Position numbers and translations under genes: made by a program. A DNA stretch of 12,287 nt from Pseudomonadota bacterium (GTDB lineage: Bacteria; Pseudomonadota; Gammaproteobacteria; Acidiferrobacterales; Sulfurifustaceae): contig CP070641.1 in NCBI GenBank assembly GCA_020354085.1, positions 1,947,986 through 1,960,272 on the forward strand, read 5' to 3'. Positions 4,942-12,101 of this stretch are shown here, piece after piece; positions within the stretch are counted from its first letter, which is position 1; the number at the start of each line of letters is the position of its first letter. Under the pieces are notes generated by a model. That model was not told where the DNA came from. It saw nothing but the letters and a program-made list of their open reading frames with translations, and did not search any database.

Positions 4942-6291
4942 TCAGCCCGAAGCTTCCTCATGGCGCGGATCCGCCGCAGCCCACCACCTCAGGAGCGCGA
5001 GACCGACGAGCGCGGAAAACACCGACGAAAAGAAGATTCCAAGCTTGGCGCTATCGATCAGTGCCTTGTCGTAGGCCAGGTTGGCAATGAACAGCGCCAT
5101 CGTGAAGCCAATTCCGGCGAGCAACCCGCCGCCCGCGAGCAGCTTCCACCCGAGTTCCGGCGGCCGAATCGCGATGTTGGCGCGCACCGCCAACCAGCTG
5201 AAGCCAAGCACGCCAATCGGTTTGCCCAGCACAAAGCCAATGAATACCGCCAGTGTGACGGAATTTCCGAAGTCTCTCGCTGACAGCGGCAACCCGGCAT
5301 TGGCGAGCGCGAAGAGCGGCATGATGATGAAACTGACCCACGGTTGGAGTGCGATCTCCAGCCGTTCCACCGGTGACAGCGTTTCCCGCACCGCAAACTC
5401 CGCCGCCTGCAACGTCTCGCGATCCCTGGTATCGCCTCTGCCTTCGGTTCTCGTGGGATGCGCCACCACTTGCCCCAGAATGGCGTACAGACGCTCGTCG
5501 CTGACCCAACGGCGGGCCGGCGTCATCATTCCGAGGATGACGCCGGTAATCGTGGCGTGAATTCCGGAAGCATCGACGGCGAGCCAGATGCAAATACCTG
5601 CCACGAAGTAGACGGGAAAACGCCGGAAGCCGGCGAGCGCCGCGGCGCGCACGATCCCGGCCCCCACTGCCGCCAGCGCAAGCGCGCCCCAAGCAATGTG
5701 GCTGCTGTAACCGATGGCCACCACCAGAATGGCGCCAATATCATCGACAATGGCGAGCGAAAGCATGAACACCCGCAGACTTTGGGGAATGCGCGTTCCG
5801 AGAAGCGCGAGGCAACCAATGACAAAGGCGGTGTCCGTGGACATGACCGTGCCCCAACCGTACTGTCCGGGCTGTCCCCACTGCAGCGTGGCGTACAACG
5901 CGGCCGGCACGAGCATGCCCCCCAGAGCGGCGGCGATGGACAGCGCCGCCATGCGCGGATTGTTGAGTTCCCCCAGAATCAGCTCGCGCTTGAGCTCCAG
6001 TGCTACCAGAAAAAAGAACAACGTCATCAAACCGTCGTTGATCCAGTGGCGCAGGGAGCGGGCAAATTCGAACGAGCCAAATTGAAGGCCTAGCGATGTC
6101 TCCCAGAAATGCTCATAGAGATGAACCCAGGGTGAGTTCGATAGCACCAGCGCGACGCAGGTAGCCAGCAACAGCACAACGCCGGCGGCCGACTCAATGC
6201 GCAGGAACCGCGCGAACGGCTTCGTCAAATGATCGACGAGCCCTTCGGGCAATCCGGTGAACTCGGTACGAACCTGAGGTTCTTCATTCAT
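4942..6291 (-). CDS. nhaA: Na+/H+ antiporter NhaA
   Basis: This 449-residue inner-membrane protein exchanges external protons for cytoplasmic Na+ (or Li+), controlling pH and salt. The whole length is covered by NhaA-type transmembrane segments. Characteristic motifs include RHWINDGLMTLFFFLVALELKRE (about 81-103), MSTDTAFVIG with D153 in the position of E. coli Asp133, and LAIVDDIGAI with D183 and D184, which match the ion-binding Asp163/Asp164 pair. The C-terminal half shows FALANAGLPL, LGKPIGVLGFSW and LLAGIGFTMALFIANLAY, all family signatures. It is longer than the E. coli protein (388), as in many nhaA2-type relatives, with an extra hydrophilic loop near 285-310. The start has AAGGA nine bases upstream. 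The 297-nt leader contains a structured RNA candidate (6344-6421), suggesting riboswitch control. The desaturase gene lies upstream on the same strand. Confidence 0.97.
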   Translation of the reverse strand: MNEEPQVRTEFTGLPEGLVDHLTKPFARFLRIESAAGVVLLLATCVALVLSNSPWVHLYEHFWETSLGLQFGSFEFARSLRHWINDGLMTLFFFLVALELKRELILGELNNPRMAALSIAAALGGMLVPAALYATLQWGQPGQYGWGTVMSTDTAFVIGCLALLGTRIPQSLRVFMLSLAIVDDIGAILVVAIGYSSHIAWGALALAAVGAGIVRAAALAGFRRFPVYFVAGICIWLAVDASGIHATITGVILGMMTPARRWVSDERLYAILGQVVAHPTRTEGRGDTRDRETLQAAEFAVRETLSPVERLEIALQPWVSFIIMPLFALANAGLPLSARDFGNSVTLAVFIGFVLGKPIGVLGFSWLAVRANIAIRPPELGWKLLAGGGLLAGIGFTMALFIANLAYDKALIDSAKLGIFFSSVFSALVGLALLRWWAAADPRHEEASG

Positions 6292-6343
6292 AGGAACACA
6301 TCCTTCGCGGCCCTTCCTGGGCGGCTGCGCTTTGCGGCAGTCT

Positions 6344-6421
6344 GGAATCTAGGACGACATCGCGGGCTTGATTCCGCCCACGCCCGGGTGACCCACGGTT
6401 CCGACAACCCTGGCGACGATG
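6344..6421 (-). ncRNA. Candidate nhaA-I (lithium) riboswitch in the nhaA leader
   Basis: Read on the minus strand this 78-nt segment folds consistently. P1 is CATCG/CGATG (6417-6421 with 6358-6362). P2 is CGCC-A-GGGT/ACCC-G-GGCG (6407-6415 with 6381-6389), an eight-pair stem with one mismatch. P3 is TGGGC/GCCCG (6376-6380 with 6363-6367). Its loop GGAATC (6370-6375) can pair perfectly with GATTCC (6344-6349), making a pseudoknot. P1 encloses P2 and P3 as a three-way junction. It ends about 40 nt before the AAGGA ribosome site. The nhaA-I motif, found upstream of proteobacterial nhaA genes and reported to sense Li+, also contains a pseudoknot. Assignment to that class is by position and architecture; the consensus was not compared. 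No U-run follows, so translational control is likelier. Confidence 0.6.
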
Positions 6422-6534
6422 AGCGCTCGCCATCACGAGGCCGGTCGGGCACGCACGAAAGAAAGTGAACGGAATTCCGGTGGAGGCTTTCGCGGGCCTG
6501 ATGTCTGGCCCAGCGCGGAGGTTAGTCCCTATAA

Positions 6535-6565
6535 GGCCCGGGAGCAAACTCTTCGGACCCGGGCC
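6535..6565 (-). terminator. Possible hairpin terminator after the desaturase gene
   Basis: GGCCCGGG (6535-6542) and CCCGGGCC (6558-6565) are exact inverse complements across a 15-nt loop, 24 nt after the desaturase stop. The minus-strand 3' side continues TTATAG, with no true T-run, so termination would be weak or rho-dependent. It lies before the riboswitch-like leader and may separate the two transcripts. Confidence 0.35.
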
Positions 6566-6588
6566 GAACTTGCGTCGCCTTGCCGGCA

Positions 6589-7641
6589 CTATGCCGCGCT
6601 CTTTACCTGCTGCGCCGCCTCGCGATAGGAAACCATGCGCTGGTGATCCGCGTCCCACAGGCTTGCCCGGAAACAATCAATAATTTCACGCGGGCTGAGC
6701 GTGGTCGTCACCGGTGACTGCAGTTCCGGAATCGCCGCCATGGCCTCGGGCAGTCGATAGAACGGGATGCGCACATTCAGGTGATGGATGTGATGAAAAC
6801 CGATGTTGCCCGTAAACCATTGCATGATCCTGTTGAGCCGCATGTAGCTCGACGACACCAGCGCCGCCCGATAGAACGTCCAGACCTCCGGCGAGAGAAC
6901 AATCATGCGCTTGAAGCTGTGTTGGGCAAAGAACAGATAGCTGCCCAGCGCCGCGGCAATAAACATCGGCAGCAACACCACGAAAAACGCCACGTCGAAT
7001 CCGCCGAATACCCACAGCACGGCAATCAGCCCGCCGTGCGCGAGCAGCGACAGGGCCGAATCCCAGTGCCTCGTGGGCGCCCGCAGCAACGGTAAAAGAC
7101 AAATGTTCAACAAAAAGATCGTGGCATACCCGGTCAACACCGTCAGCGGGTGGCGCTCCATCCGGTAACGCGCACGCAACGCGGGCGAGGCCGCATGCCA
7201 CATTCGCGTGGTCATGAGCGGGAAGGCACCGATGCTGGCCGCCGAGATCTGGCCGACGTGGCCGTGATGATAATTGTGGCTCTTCTTCCAGGAGCGCGGT
7301 GGCGTAAGCCCGAGCGCCGCATAGGCATTGAACAGCACTCGCGCGAGGCGCGAACCAGACAGTATCGCCCCGTGCATGTAATCGTGGTAGGTGATGAAAG
7401 CCCGCACAATCAGGAGCGCGCCAAGAATCGACAGCAATAAGCGCAGCGGCCACCACGGCGCCAAGCCGGCCCCGGCGAGCGCCGTGACCAGCAGCATGAA
7501 CGTGGTGCCGACCTCCCACCAGCTCCTTGCCACCGATTCGGTCGCATAGGGCGCAGTCGCCTTCAGCACTTCACGGCCGATACGCACATTGGCGCTGGTC
7601 GTCGGGAGATCCGCTTCTCGCTGGAGGATATCCGGGTTCAT
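6589..7641 (-). CDS. Membrane fatty-acid desaturase (di-iron)
   Basis: The 350-residue protein is a membrane-bound acyl-lipid or acyl-CoA desaturase family member, which puts a double bond in fatty chains using O2 and two electrons. The three histidine boxes are present: HDYMH (86-90), HNYHH (122-126, followed by GH) and HHIHH (283-287), plus a possible extra ligand at QH (240-241). Hydrophobic segments at about 45-80, 160-180, 195-235 and near 245 give the usual four-helix membrane topology. The spacing resembles the front-end/delta-12-like type more than the stearoyl-CoA type; regiospecificity cannot be read from sequence. The ribosome site before the ATG is weak (CGCCCTTT), so a nearby alternative start is possible. 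It lies between the Rieske/flavin fusion and nhaA on the same strand; the former could supply its electrons (inference). Confidence 0.92.
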   Translation of the reverse strand: MNPDILQREADLPTTSANVRIGREVLKATAPYATESVARSWWEVGTTFMLLVTALAGAGLAPWWPLRLLLSILGALLIVRAFITYHDYMHGAILSGSRLARVLFNAYAALGLTPPRSWKKSHNYHHGHVGQISAASIGAFPLMTTRMWHAASPALRARYRMERHPLTVLTGYATIFLLNICLLPLLRAPTRHWDSALSLLAHGGLIAVLWVFGGFDVAFFVVLLPMFIAAALGSYLFFAQHSFKRMIVLSPEVWTFYRAALVSSSYMRLNRIMQWFTGNIGFHHIHHLNVRIPFYRLPEAMAAIPELQSPVTTTLSPREIIDCFRASLWDADHQRMVSYREAAQQVKSAA

Positions 7642-7842
7642 AAAGGGCGACAGCGCTCAACCGTTGAACATGGGCGTCCCGTCAATATGTCGGATAGACC
7701 GGCAATTTAATTCTGAAGAAGTGCTCCGCGGCTTTCAAATCTGCTTTATTGGCCGAGCCTGGCACTCAAGATTGCGGCAAGAGAAAAAGTCTCAACACCA
7801 GGAGCAACCGTGGTTCCCCGATCGGTATTTCCTGCTTCCAAA

Positions 7843-8943
7843 TCACCGTTCAATGTCGAGCCGGTGGGCCTTGCGGCCGCCGCGTTCGGTTTTGCCTTCC
7901 GCGGCCTGGTGGTCCAACAGCATGCGCGCCATGTTCACCTGCCGGCGGACCAGCTCGCGCGCGCCGCGCCGCAGTTCCTCGCTGTGCATGATGTGTTGCA
8001 CATTGCGCTCCATATCCTCGGCGGACCAGCCGCGCGAATGCGCAATGTAGGGAAACGGTGGAAACATGAACCCCAGTTCCGAGAAGAAGCCCATCAGATG
8101 GCCGGCCACGTCCTGCACATTGTCCTGGCCGCCAATGATAATGAAACCCGCCACCTTGTTGCGAATCAGCACGTTGTCCTTGATGGTAATCTGGTTCTGC
8201 ACACAATTCAGTCGCTCGGCCATGCGGTAGTAGAGCGCGCTGGAAGCGCCCCAGCGAATGGGCGTGGCCAGTAACACGACATCCGCCCAGTGCACGAACA
8301 GCTCGTAGACCTTCTCCATCTCGTCTTCGCTATCCATCTGGGTAATGGAACACGGCCAGGTGCAGGCACGCGCGCTCTTGGAATAGTAACCCTCGCAATT
8401 TCGTATATGCAGCTCATCCAGGCGCAACAGGCGCGTTTCGCAACCCAGCGCACTGCCCGCATGTTCGAGCGCGACTTCCAGCAGTGCTTCGGATCCCGAG
8501 TAACGCGGATTGGCGCGATCCATGTGAGTGGTTGAGATGCCGGCCACACGGATCGGTCCCGCGGCCCGTTCAATCGGGCGCGACAATGGGTGCGGTGCAT
8601 GCGGCTTCTTGCGCCGTTGCGTGGCGGATTGCAGATTCACCAGCAGCGTGCCCTGCTCTACCCGGCAGGCATAACTGGGCACCGCGTCGTCTTCGTAGCC
8701 GGGCTCACCCAACCCCGTGCGGCAGTGAAACTTCCAGTGGTGCCACGGACACACCACATACTCGCCGTCCAGCCCGCCTTGCCCGAGTGGACCCCCGACA
8801 TGGTTGCAGAGGCCCGAGATCACACCAAACTCACCGTTCTGCCAGGTGACGGCCAATTTCAGGCCATTCACACTGACTTCAGTAACGGCCGCCTTCCTGA
8901 ACTGCTCAACAGGCCCAAGCGGGTGCCATGGTTCTTTTGTCAT
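7843..8943 (-). CDS. Rieske [2Fe-2S] / NAD(P)H-dependent flavodoxin-like fusion protein
   Basis: The 366-residue product has two domains. Residues 1-105 are a Rieske-type ferredoxin: C46-N-H48 and C65-P-W-H68 hold the [2Fe-2S] cluster in a CxH-x16-CxxH pattern (GLCNHVGGPLGQGG, VVCPWHHWKFHC). A charged linker (about 106-130, RRKKPHAPHPLSRP) leads to a flavodoxin/NADPH-dependent FMN reductase domain (131-345): RVAGISTTH phosphate-loop region, then VVLLATPIRWGASSALYYRMAERLN, the usual FMN-binding strand and loop, and FIIIGGQDNVQDVAGHL. C183, C194 and C198 in NCEGYYSKSARACTWPC resemble the Cys-rich insert of iron-sulfur flavoproteins. The start at 8943 is chosen because AGGAGG lies five bases upstream; the open frame extends 28 codons further without a ribosome site. 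Predicted role: cytoplasmic electron transfer from NAD(P)H through flavin to the Rieske centre. The adjacent downstream desaturase is the likely acceptor by context. Confidence 0.88.
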   Translation of the reverse strand: MTKEPWHPLGPVEQFRKAAVTEVSVNGLKLAVTWQNGEFGVISGLCNHVGGPLGQGGLDGEYVVCPWHHWKFHCRTGLGEPGYEDDAVPSYACRVEQGTLLVNLQSATQRRKKPHAPHPLSRPIERAAGPIRVAGISTTHMDRANPRYSGSEALLEVALEHAGSALGCETRLLRLDELHIRNCEGYYSKSARACTWPCSITQMDSEDEMEKVYELFVHWADVVLLATPIRWGASSALYYRMAERLNCVQNQITIKDNVLIRNKVAGFIIIGGQDNVQDVAGHLMGFFSELGFMFPPFPYIAHSRGWSAEDMERNVQHIMHSEELRRGARELVRRQVNMARMLLDHQAAEGKTERGGRKAHRLDIER

Positions 8944-9137
8944 CACAGCCTCCTGCGTATAAACGACACAAGGAATTTCCGGTACTGCCAGCACCGGGTA
9001 ATAACTGTACGCAAAAACCCCGGGCAAAAGAATTTTGTGGCTCGCCTGCCGGAAGACCCGGGCCAGAATGAGCTGGCCGCATTTTTTGCTGGCGTGGGAA
9101 GTGCAGACCGCTAACAGGGGGACTCTATGAGAAACTC

Positions 9138-9185
9138 CTTGCTGCGTGTCCTGGCTCGACCAATCGAGCCTGACCCAATTGGTTT
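9138..9185. repeat. 48-nt dispersed palindromic repeat, copy B
   Basis: Same orientation as copy A (2937-2984) with six mismatches. The core ACCAATCGAGCCTGACCCAATTGGT keeps most of the dyad, with two decayed pairs. It lies immediately after the CIA30-family stop (9193), so it may act as a 3'-end element of that transcript. Confidence 0.75.
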
Positions 9186-9192
9186 ACGCCAA

Positions 9193-9711
9193 CTATCCAT
9201 ACAGCGCCACGCGCGCTATGCACAGGTCGGCGGTGAAGGCACGGCCGATGGCGACGAAACCGATGCGCTTCAAGCGGCGCAGGTTAAGCGGAATGTCGGT
9301 ACGGTGGGGCGCAAAGTCCGCGAACGCCAGGCGCTGCGTCTGCCACCGCAGCGCTGCCTGGAAGCACGCGCGGTACGATTGCTGGACCTGCACGAGATCG
9401 GCCGTGCGCAGGTGCAAGTTGTAGGTCTCGCCGTTGCCGCACACATCTATTTCAACGCCGAGGTAGCCGGCGGCATCCACCGCTGCGTCCGCGCCGAGAT
9501 CAAGACTCGCCTGAATAAAGCCGCCGTTGTTCTCCAGGCGGACATCGCCGGTCAGATGCAGGCACGGCCGCCCGTGCACCGTGTCGAGCACGAGCCTTCC
9601 TTGCGAGACGCCGCCCATGACGGTATCCGAGACCACACGCCAGCGCGTCCCCAGGTTGGAGGTGTAATCACCGCTCGCGCGGTCGTCGATGATGAGGAAA
9701 TCGGCGCTCAT
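9193..9711 (-). CDS. CIA30-family protein
   Basis: The 172-residue protein carries the CIA30/galactose-binding-like beta sandwich seen in the mitochondrial complex I assembly factor CIA30 and in many bacterial proteins of unknown role. Recognisable elements are FLIIDDRASGDYTSNLG, WRVVSDTVMGGVSQGRL, GGFIQASLDLG, YLGVEIDVCGNGETYNLHLRT and the C-terminal RLKRIGFVAIGR-AF-ADLCIARVALY. There is no signal peptide. The ATG at 9711 is chosen over an in-frame TTG seven codons upstream, although neither has a strong ribosome site. It follows the SOUL protein gene with a 51-nt gap on the same strand and probably shares its transcript. Bacterial function is unsettled; binding of a cofactor or carbohydrate is only a family-level suggestion. 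The palindromic repeat at 9138-9185 sits just after the stop. Confidence 0.85.
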   Translation of the reverse strand: MSADFLIIDDRASGDYTSNLGTRWRVVSDTVMGGVSQGRLVLDTVHGRPCLHLTGDVRLENNGGFIQASLDLGADAAVDAAGYLGVEIDVCGNGETYNLHLRTADLVQVQQSYRACFQAALRWQTQRLAFADFAPHRTDIPLNLRRLKRIGFVAIGRAFTADLCIARVALYG

Positions 9712-9762
9712 GGCAGCCCAGGATACGCGCAAGCCTCGGCCAGCGCCTGCGGTCGTATCCCG

Positions 9763-10404
9763 TTACGGCCCGTTGGTGATTTCGATCAGCACTTCGTTGC
9801 GCCGCAGGAACCAGAGGGAGAAGGGTGAATTGTATCGGGCGAACGTCGGCTGGCCCGTGGTCTTGAGGCCAGCCTGCGCCACCGCCTGGAGCAACGCAGC
9901 TTCCTGCGCGCGGTAACGCGACTCGCTCCAGGTGCCGGAGTAGCGCCGCGCGGCCATGAGCCGCTCCGGCACCTCCAGAATGTGCACGCGCGCATCGACC
10001 GGCTCCGGCAGGGTCGCGCGCGTATAGCGCGCGGGCATGACAAAGCTGAAGACATAGGTGCCGCGCTCGCCGGCTCCCGCCTTGGGCGTCATCGTCACCG
10101 GGGCGGTCATGTTGATCTTCTCGCCCTCGCCGGCCGGCTGCATGGCCACGGGTGCGGTCATGGAGATCTTCTCCTTGGCCTTGTTATTGCCGAAGATGAA
10201 ATCTGCGAGGACGCGAAAAGCCTGGTTGCCCGCCTCCCCGAACTCGCCGGTGACCTCGGTCTGCGCCCGCAACTGCGGGGCATAACGACGCAGCTCGAAC
10301 GCCTCGTACTGCTTCACCACCTCGTACGTCGGCTCCTCAGTCGCCAAGGCCGTTCCTCCCACCAGGTTGAAAACGATGCCAGTCAGTATCAGCCGCAGGC
10401 TCAT
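9763..10404 (-). CDS. SOUL-family haem-binding protein, probably exported
   Basis: The 213-residue protein starts MSLRLILTGIVFNLVGGTALA, a signal peptide or N-terminal anchor, then EEPTYEVVKQYEAFELRRY, the classic SOUL/HBP opening. Two family signatures KISMTAPVAM and KINMTAPVTM occur in tandem near 90-120, and the C-terminus (RYNSPFSLWFLRRNEVLIEI) is the usual SOUL ending. SOUL proteins bind haem or tetrapyrroles through a hydrophobic pocket; roles in haem trafficking are proposed for eukaryotes and poorly known in bacteria. An open frame extends 39 codons upstream but has no ribosome site, and the ATG at 10404 is directly preceded by a good extended -10 promoter element, so translation may be leaderless. 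CIA30-family gene follows. Confidence 0.9.
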   Translation of the reverse strand: MSLRLILTGIVFNLVGGTALATEEPTYEVVKQYEAFELRRYAPQLRAQTEVTGEFGEAGNQAFRVLADFIFGNNKAKEKISMTAPVAMQPAGEGEKINMTAPVTMTPKAGAGERGTYVFSFVMPARYTRATLPEPVDARVHILEVPERLMAARRYSGTWSESRYRAQEAALLQAVAQAGLKTTGQPTFARYNSPFSLWFLRRNEVLIEITNGP

Positions 10405-10747
10405 GTGGGAATTATCGCAAATATGCCAATCGATGTGGCACACGCCGCGTTCTTCCTTGACGCACGGCCCGATCGGGAAATTCGGATGTCCGATAAGCCT
10501 GTCTGACCGGACATTTGGCAATGTCCGCTAACAAGGGCATACCGGTCACGAAGTTTTTGCCACCGGCGCATCCAACCTTGCGGATGTCAGCAGTTCCACG
10601 AGTTCGACCAATTCTTCCGCATCATCAGCTTGGCATTCTTCAGTATGTGGGTGAGGCGATTGAAAGATGTGACGTGTTAACGGTATAGACCCGGATACCG
10701 ACCTCGTCCACTTTTGCCATTGTGGCCAAGGCACGCCTTGCACGATC
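10405..10747. other. Intergenic stretch between the porin and SOUL genes
   Basis: About 340 nt without a convincing gene. GGACATT-TGGC-AATGTCC (10512-10529) is a perfect seven-pair hairpin followed by CTAACAAGGG, a tag also seen near both copies of the 48-nt repeat. Open frames here (for example 10546-10776 minus) overlap the porin's end and lack a ribosome site, so they are not called. Confidence 0.4.
10411..10419 (-). promoter_or_regulatory. Extended -10 promoter element for a leaderless SOUL mRNA
   Basis: On the minus strand TGCGATAAT (TGN plus GATAAT, five of six -10 bases) ends six bases before the ATG at 10404. Transcription would start at or within a base or two of the ATG. No Shine-Dalgarno is visible. 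A clear -35 is absent, as often with extended -10 promoters. Confidence 0.45.
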
Positions 10748-12076
10748 TCAAAAGAAGACTCGCAGGCGCACGCCAATTACCAGGATGTTGTCGGTTTGCG
10801 GATCGTAGGCAGGGTTAACGACGTACTGAATTTGTGGTGTGAGCTGGAGGAAACCGGTCATGTCGTAACGATAGAACGCCTCCAATGTATATTGATTACG
10901 CGAATTGTCTGGCGCACGTCCCCAATCCACACCGATGCCGGCGAGATCCTTCCCGCCGCGCGCATCGTAGCCCAGGCCAACACTGACCGCCCGTTCAAGG
11001 ATCGCGCCACCGCCCTCGGCATGTCCGGCGCGAAAAAAAGGTCGCCAATTGTGAATTCGCGCACTGGCTGCAAAGGAAACACCATGTCCATCTTCCACGC
11101 CCGCGTCCTTACGCTCGTCCATCTGCCAGACCGTCAGTTGCACCAACTGATTGGGGCGGTCGCCCCAATCAGGAGACCAGCCAATCGCCAGATGCTTGAA
11201 TGTCTCGCCGGTATCAAACAGCGTTTTCGCACTTTCCCATGGATCGGACGGGTCGGCGTTGGCATCGGCGAAACCGCCCAGCACTGCCCAGTTGTCGTTG
11301 AGCCGCCATTGCAACGCGGCCCCCAATCCCTGCGAAGGCCCGGGATAGGTCGACTGATGTTCAAAAGCAAGATTCGTAAACGCGGTCCATGGGCTGGCGA
11401 GACTGTTGACGTTCACATAGTCGTAGGTGTCGACCTGGCCGATCACGAAGCTCCCGCGTCCTCCAGCAAACCGCTGGCGCCAATAGAAATTCGTCAGAAT
11501 CAGGCCGGCGTCACTGTAGGTAGAGGCGAACGTACCTGCATAGCCAAGTGATGGGCCCAGTTGCTGCGTCGATATGCGATCGCCAATGGCGGTGCGGTAC
11601 TCAACCTTGAAGACCAACGCCCCATTATCGGGTTTACCCTGCCCGAATGCCGTCCAGGTTCCATAGAACCGGGTCACGTTGGACGCTGCATCCGACGGTG
11701 ATTTGTCGGAATTCGTGTCGAGATATTGCGTGTGATTATCGAAGCCGTAGGTCAGGCCGGTTCTCGCTTCAAGCGTTACCTTATGAGCCCTGATCTCCGC
11801 CAAAAATCCTTCACGCTGCCGCTCGGCCGTATCAGTGAGCGTGCCCTCTACGCTTCTGGGCGAGGAAAAGCCGAGCGGACTTGTCTCAGATTGCTCAGCG
11901 GCATCGGTGCTTGCAGGTTCTGCATAAGCCGTGACCCCACAACTGGTCATGAGCACTACGAAAAGCCGCAATAGGCCACGGTGGACGCGCGGATGTCGTC
12001 CACCGAGAAATGAATGATGCCCACAGATTGGTGCAGTGCCGAAGGCATGCTTTATGGTCTGTGCGACGACGCTCAT
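10748..12076 (-). CDS. OprB-like outer-membrane porin
   Basis: The 442-residue open frame ends with phenylalanine (VRLRVFF), the C-terminal outer-membrane beta-barrel signal recognised by the BAM machinery. Its body alternates short amphipathic strands and turns: TGLTYGFDNHTQY, NVTRFYGTWTAFG, ALVFKVEYRTAIGDR, GLILTNFYWRQRF, SFVIGQVDTYDYVN, ALQWRLNDNWAVLGGFADANADP, EAFYRYDMTGFLQLTPQIQYVVNPAY. The last phrase and DANADP are characteristic of carbohydrate-selective OprB porins, which pass sugars into the periplasm. The hydrophobic core of the signal peptide lies at about residues 36-52 (LLRLFVVLMTSCGVTAYA), so the ATG at 12076 gives an unusually long n-region; a downstream TTG start is possible. 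An acidic segment (STDAAEQSETSP) follows the signal peptide. It starts 25 nt after the upstream gene's stop, suggesting co-transcription. Confidence 0.85.
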   Translation of the reverse strand: MSVVAQTIKHAFGTAPICGHHSFLGGRHPRVHRGLLRLFVVLMTSCGVTAYAEPASTDAAEQSETSPLGFSSPRSVEGTLTDTAERQREGFLAEIRAHKVTLEARTGLTYGFDNHTQYLDTNSDKSPSDAASNVTRFYGTWTAFGQGKPDNGALVFKVEYRTAIGDRISTQQLGPSLGYAGTFASTYSDAGLILTNFYWRQRFAGGRGSFVIGQVDTYDYVNVNSLASPWTAFTNLAFEHQSTYPGPSQGLGAALQWRLNDNWAVLGGFADANADPSDPWESAKTLFDTGETFKHLAIGWSPDWGDRPNQLVQLTVWQMDERKDAGVEDGHGVSFAASARIHNWRPFFRAGHAEGGGAILERAVSVGLGYDARGGKDLAGIGVDWGRAPDNSRNQYTLEAFYRYDMTGFLQLTPQIQYVVNPAYDPQTDNILVIGVRLRVFF

Positions 12077-12101
12077 ATAATTTGGGACCGCGTAAATTCA
12101 T

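Noticed and set aside
5051..5692. 213-codon minus-strand frame inside nhaA
   Set aside because: Overlaps conserved NhaA helices in another frame; product is Arg/Gly-rich and without hydrophobic segments.
6686..7519. 277-codon frame inside the desaturase gene
   Set aside because: Same-strand alternative frame; no His boxes or membrane segments, whereas the main frame has all three boxes.
9127..9828. 233-codon plus-strand frame starting in the repeat
   Set aside because: Mostly antisense to the CIA30-family gene; its start lies within the palindromic repeat.
10546..10776. 76-codon minus-strand frame after the porin
   Set aside because: Overlaps the porin's last codons, has no ribosome site, and its N-terminal part is the porin's end read in another frame.
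10796..11551. 251-codon plus-strand frame opposite the porin
   Set aside because: Antisense to a well-supported beta-barrel gene, no ribosome site or domain.
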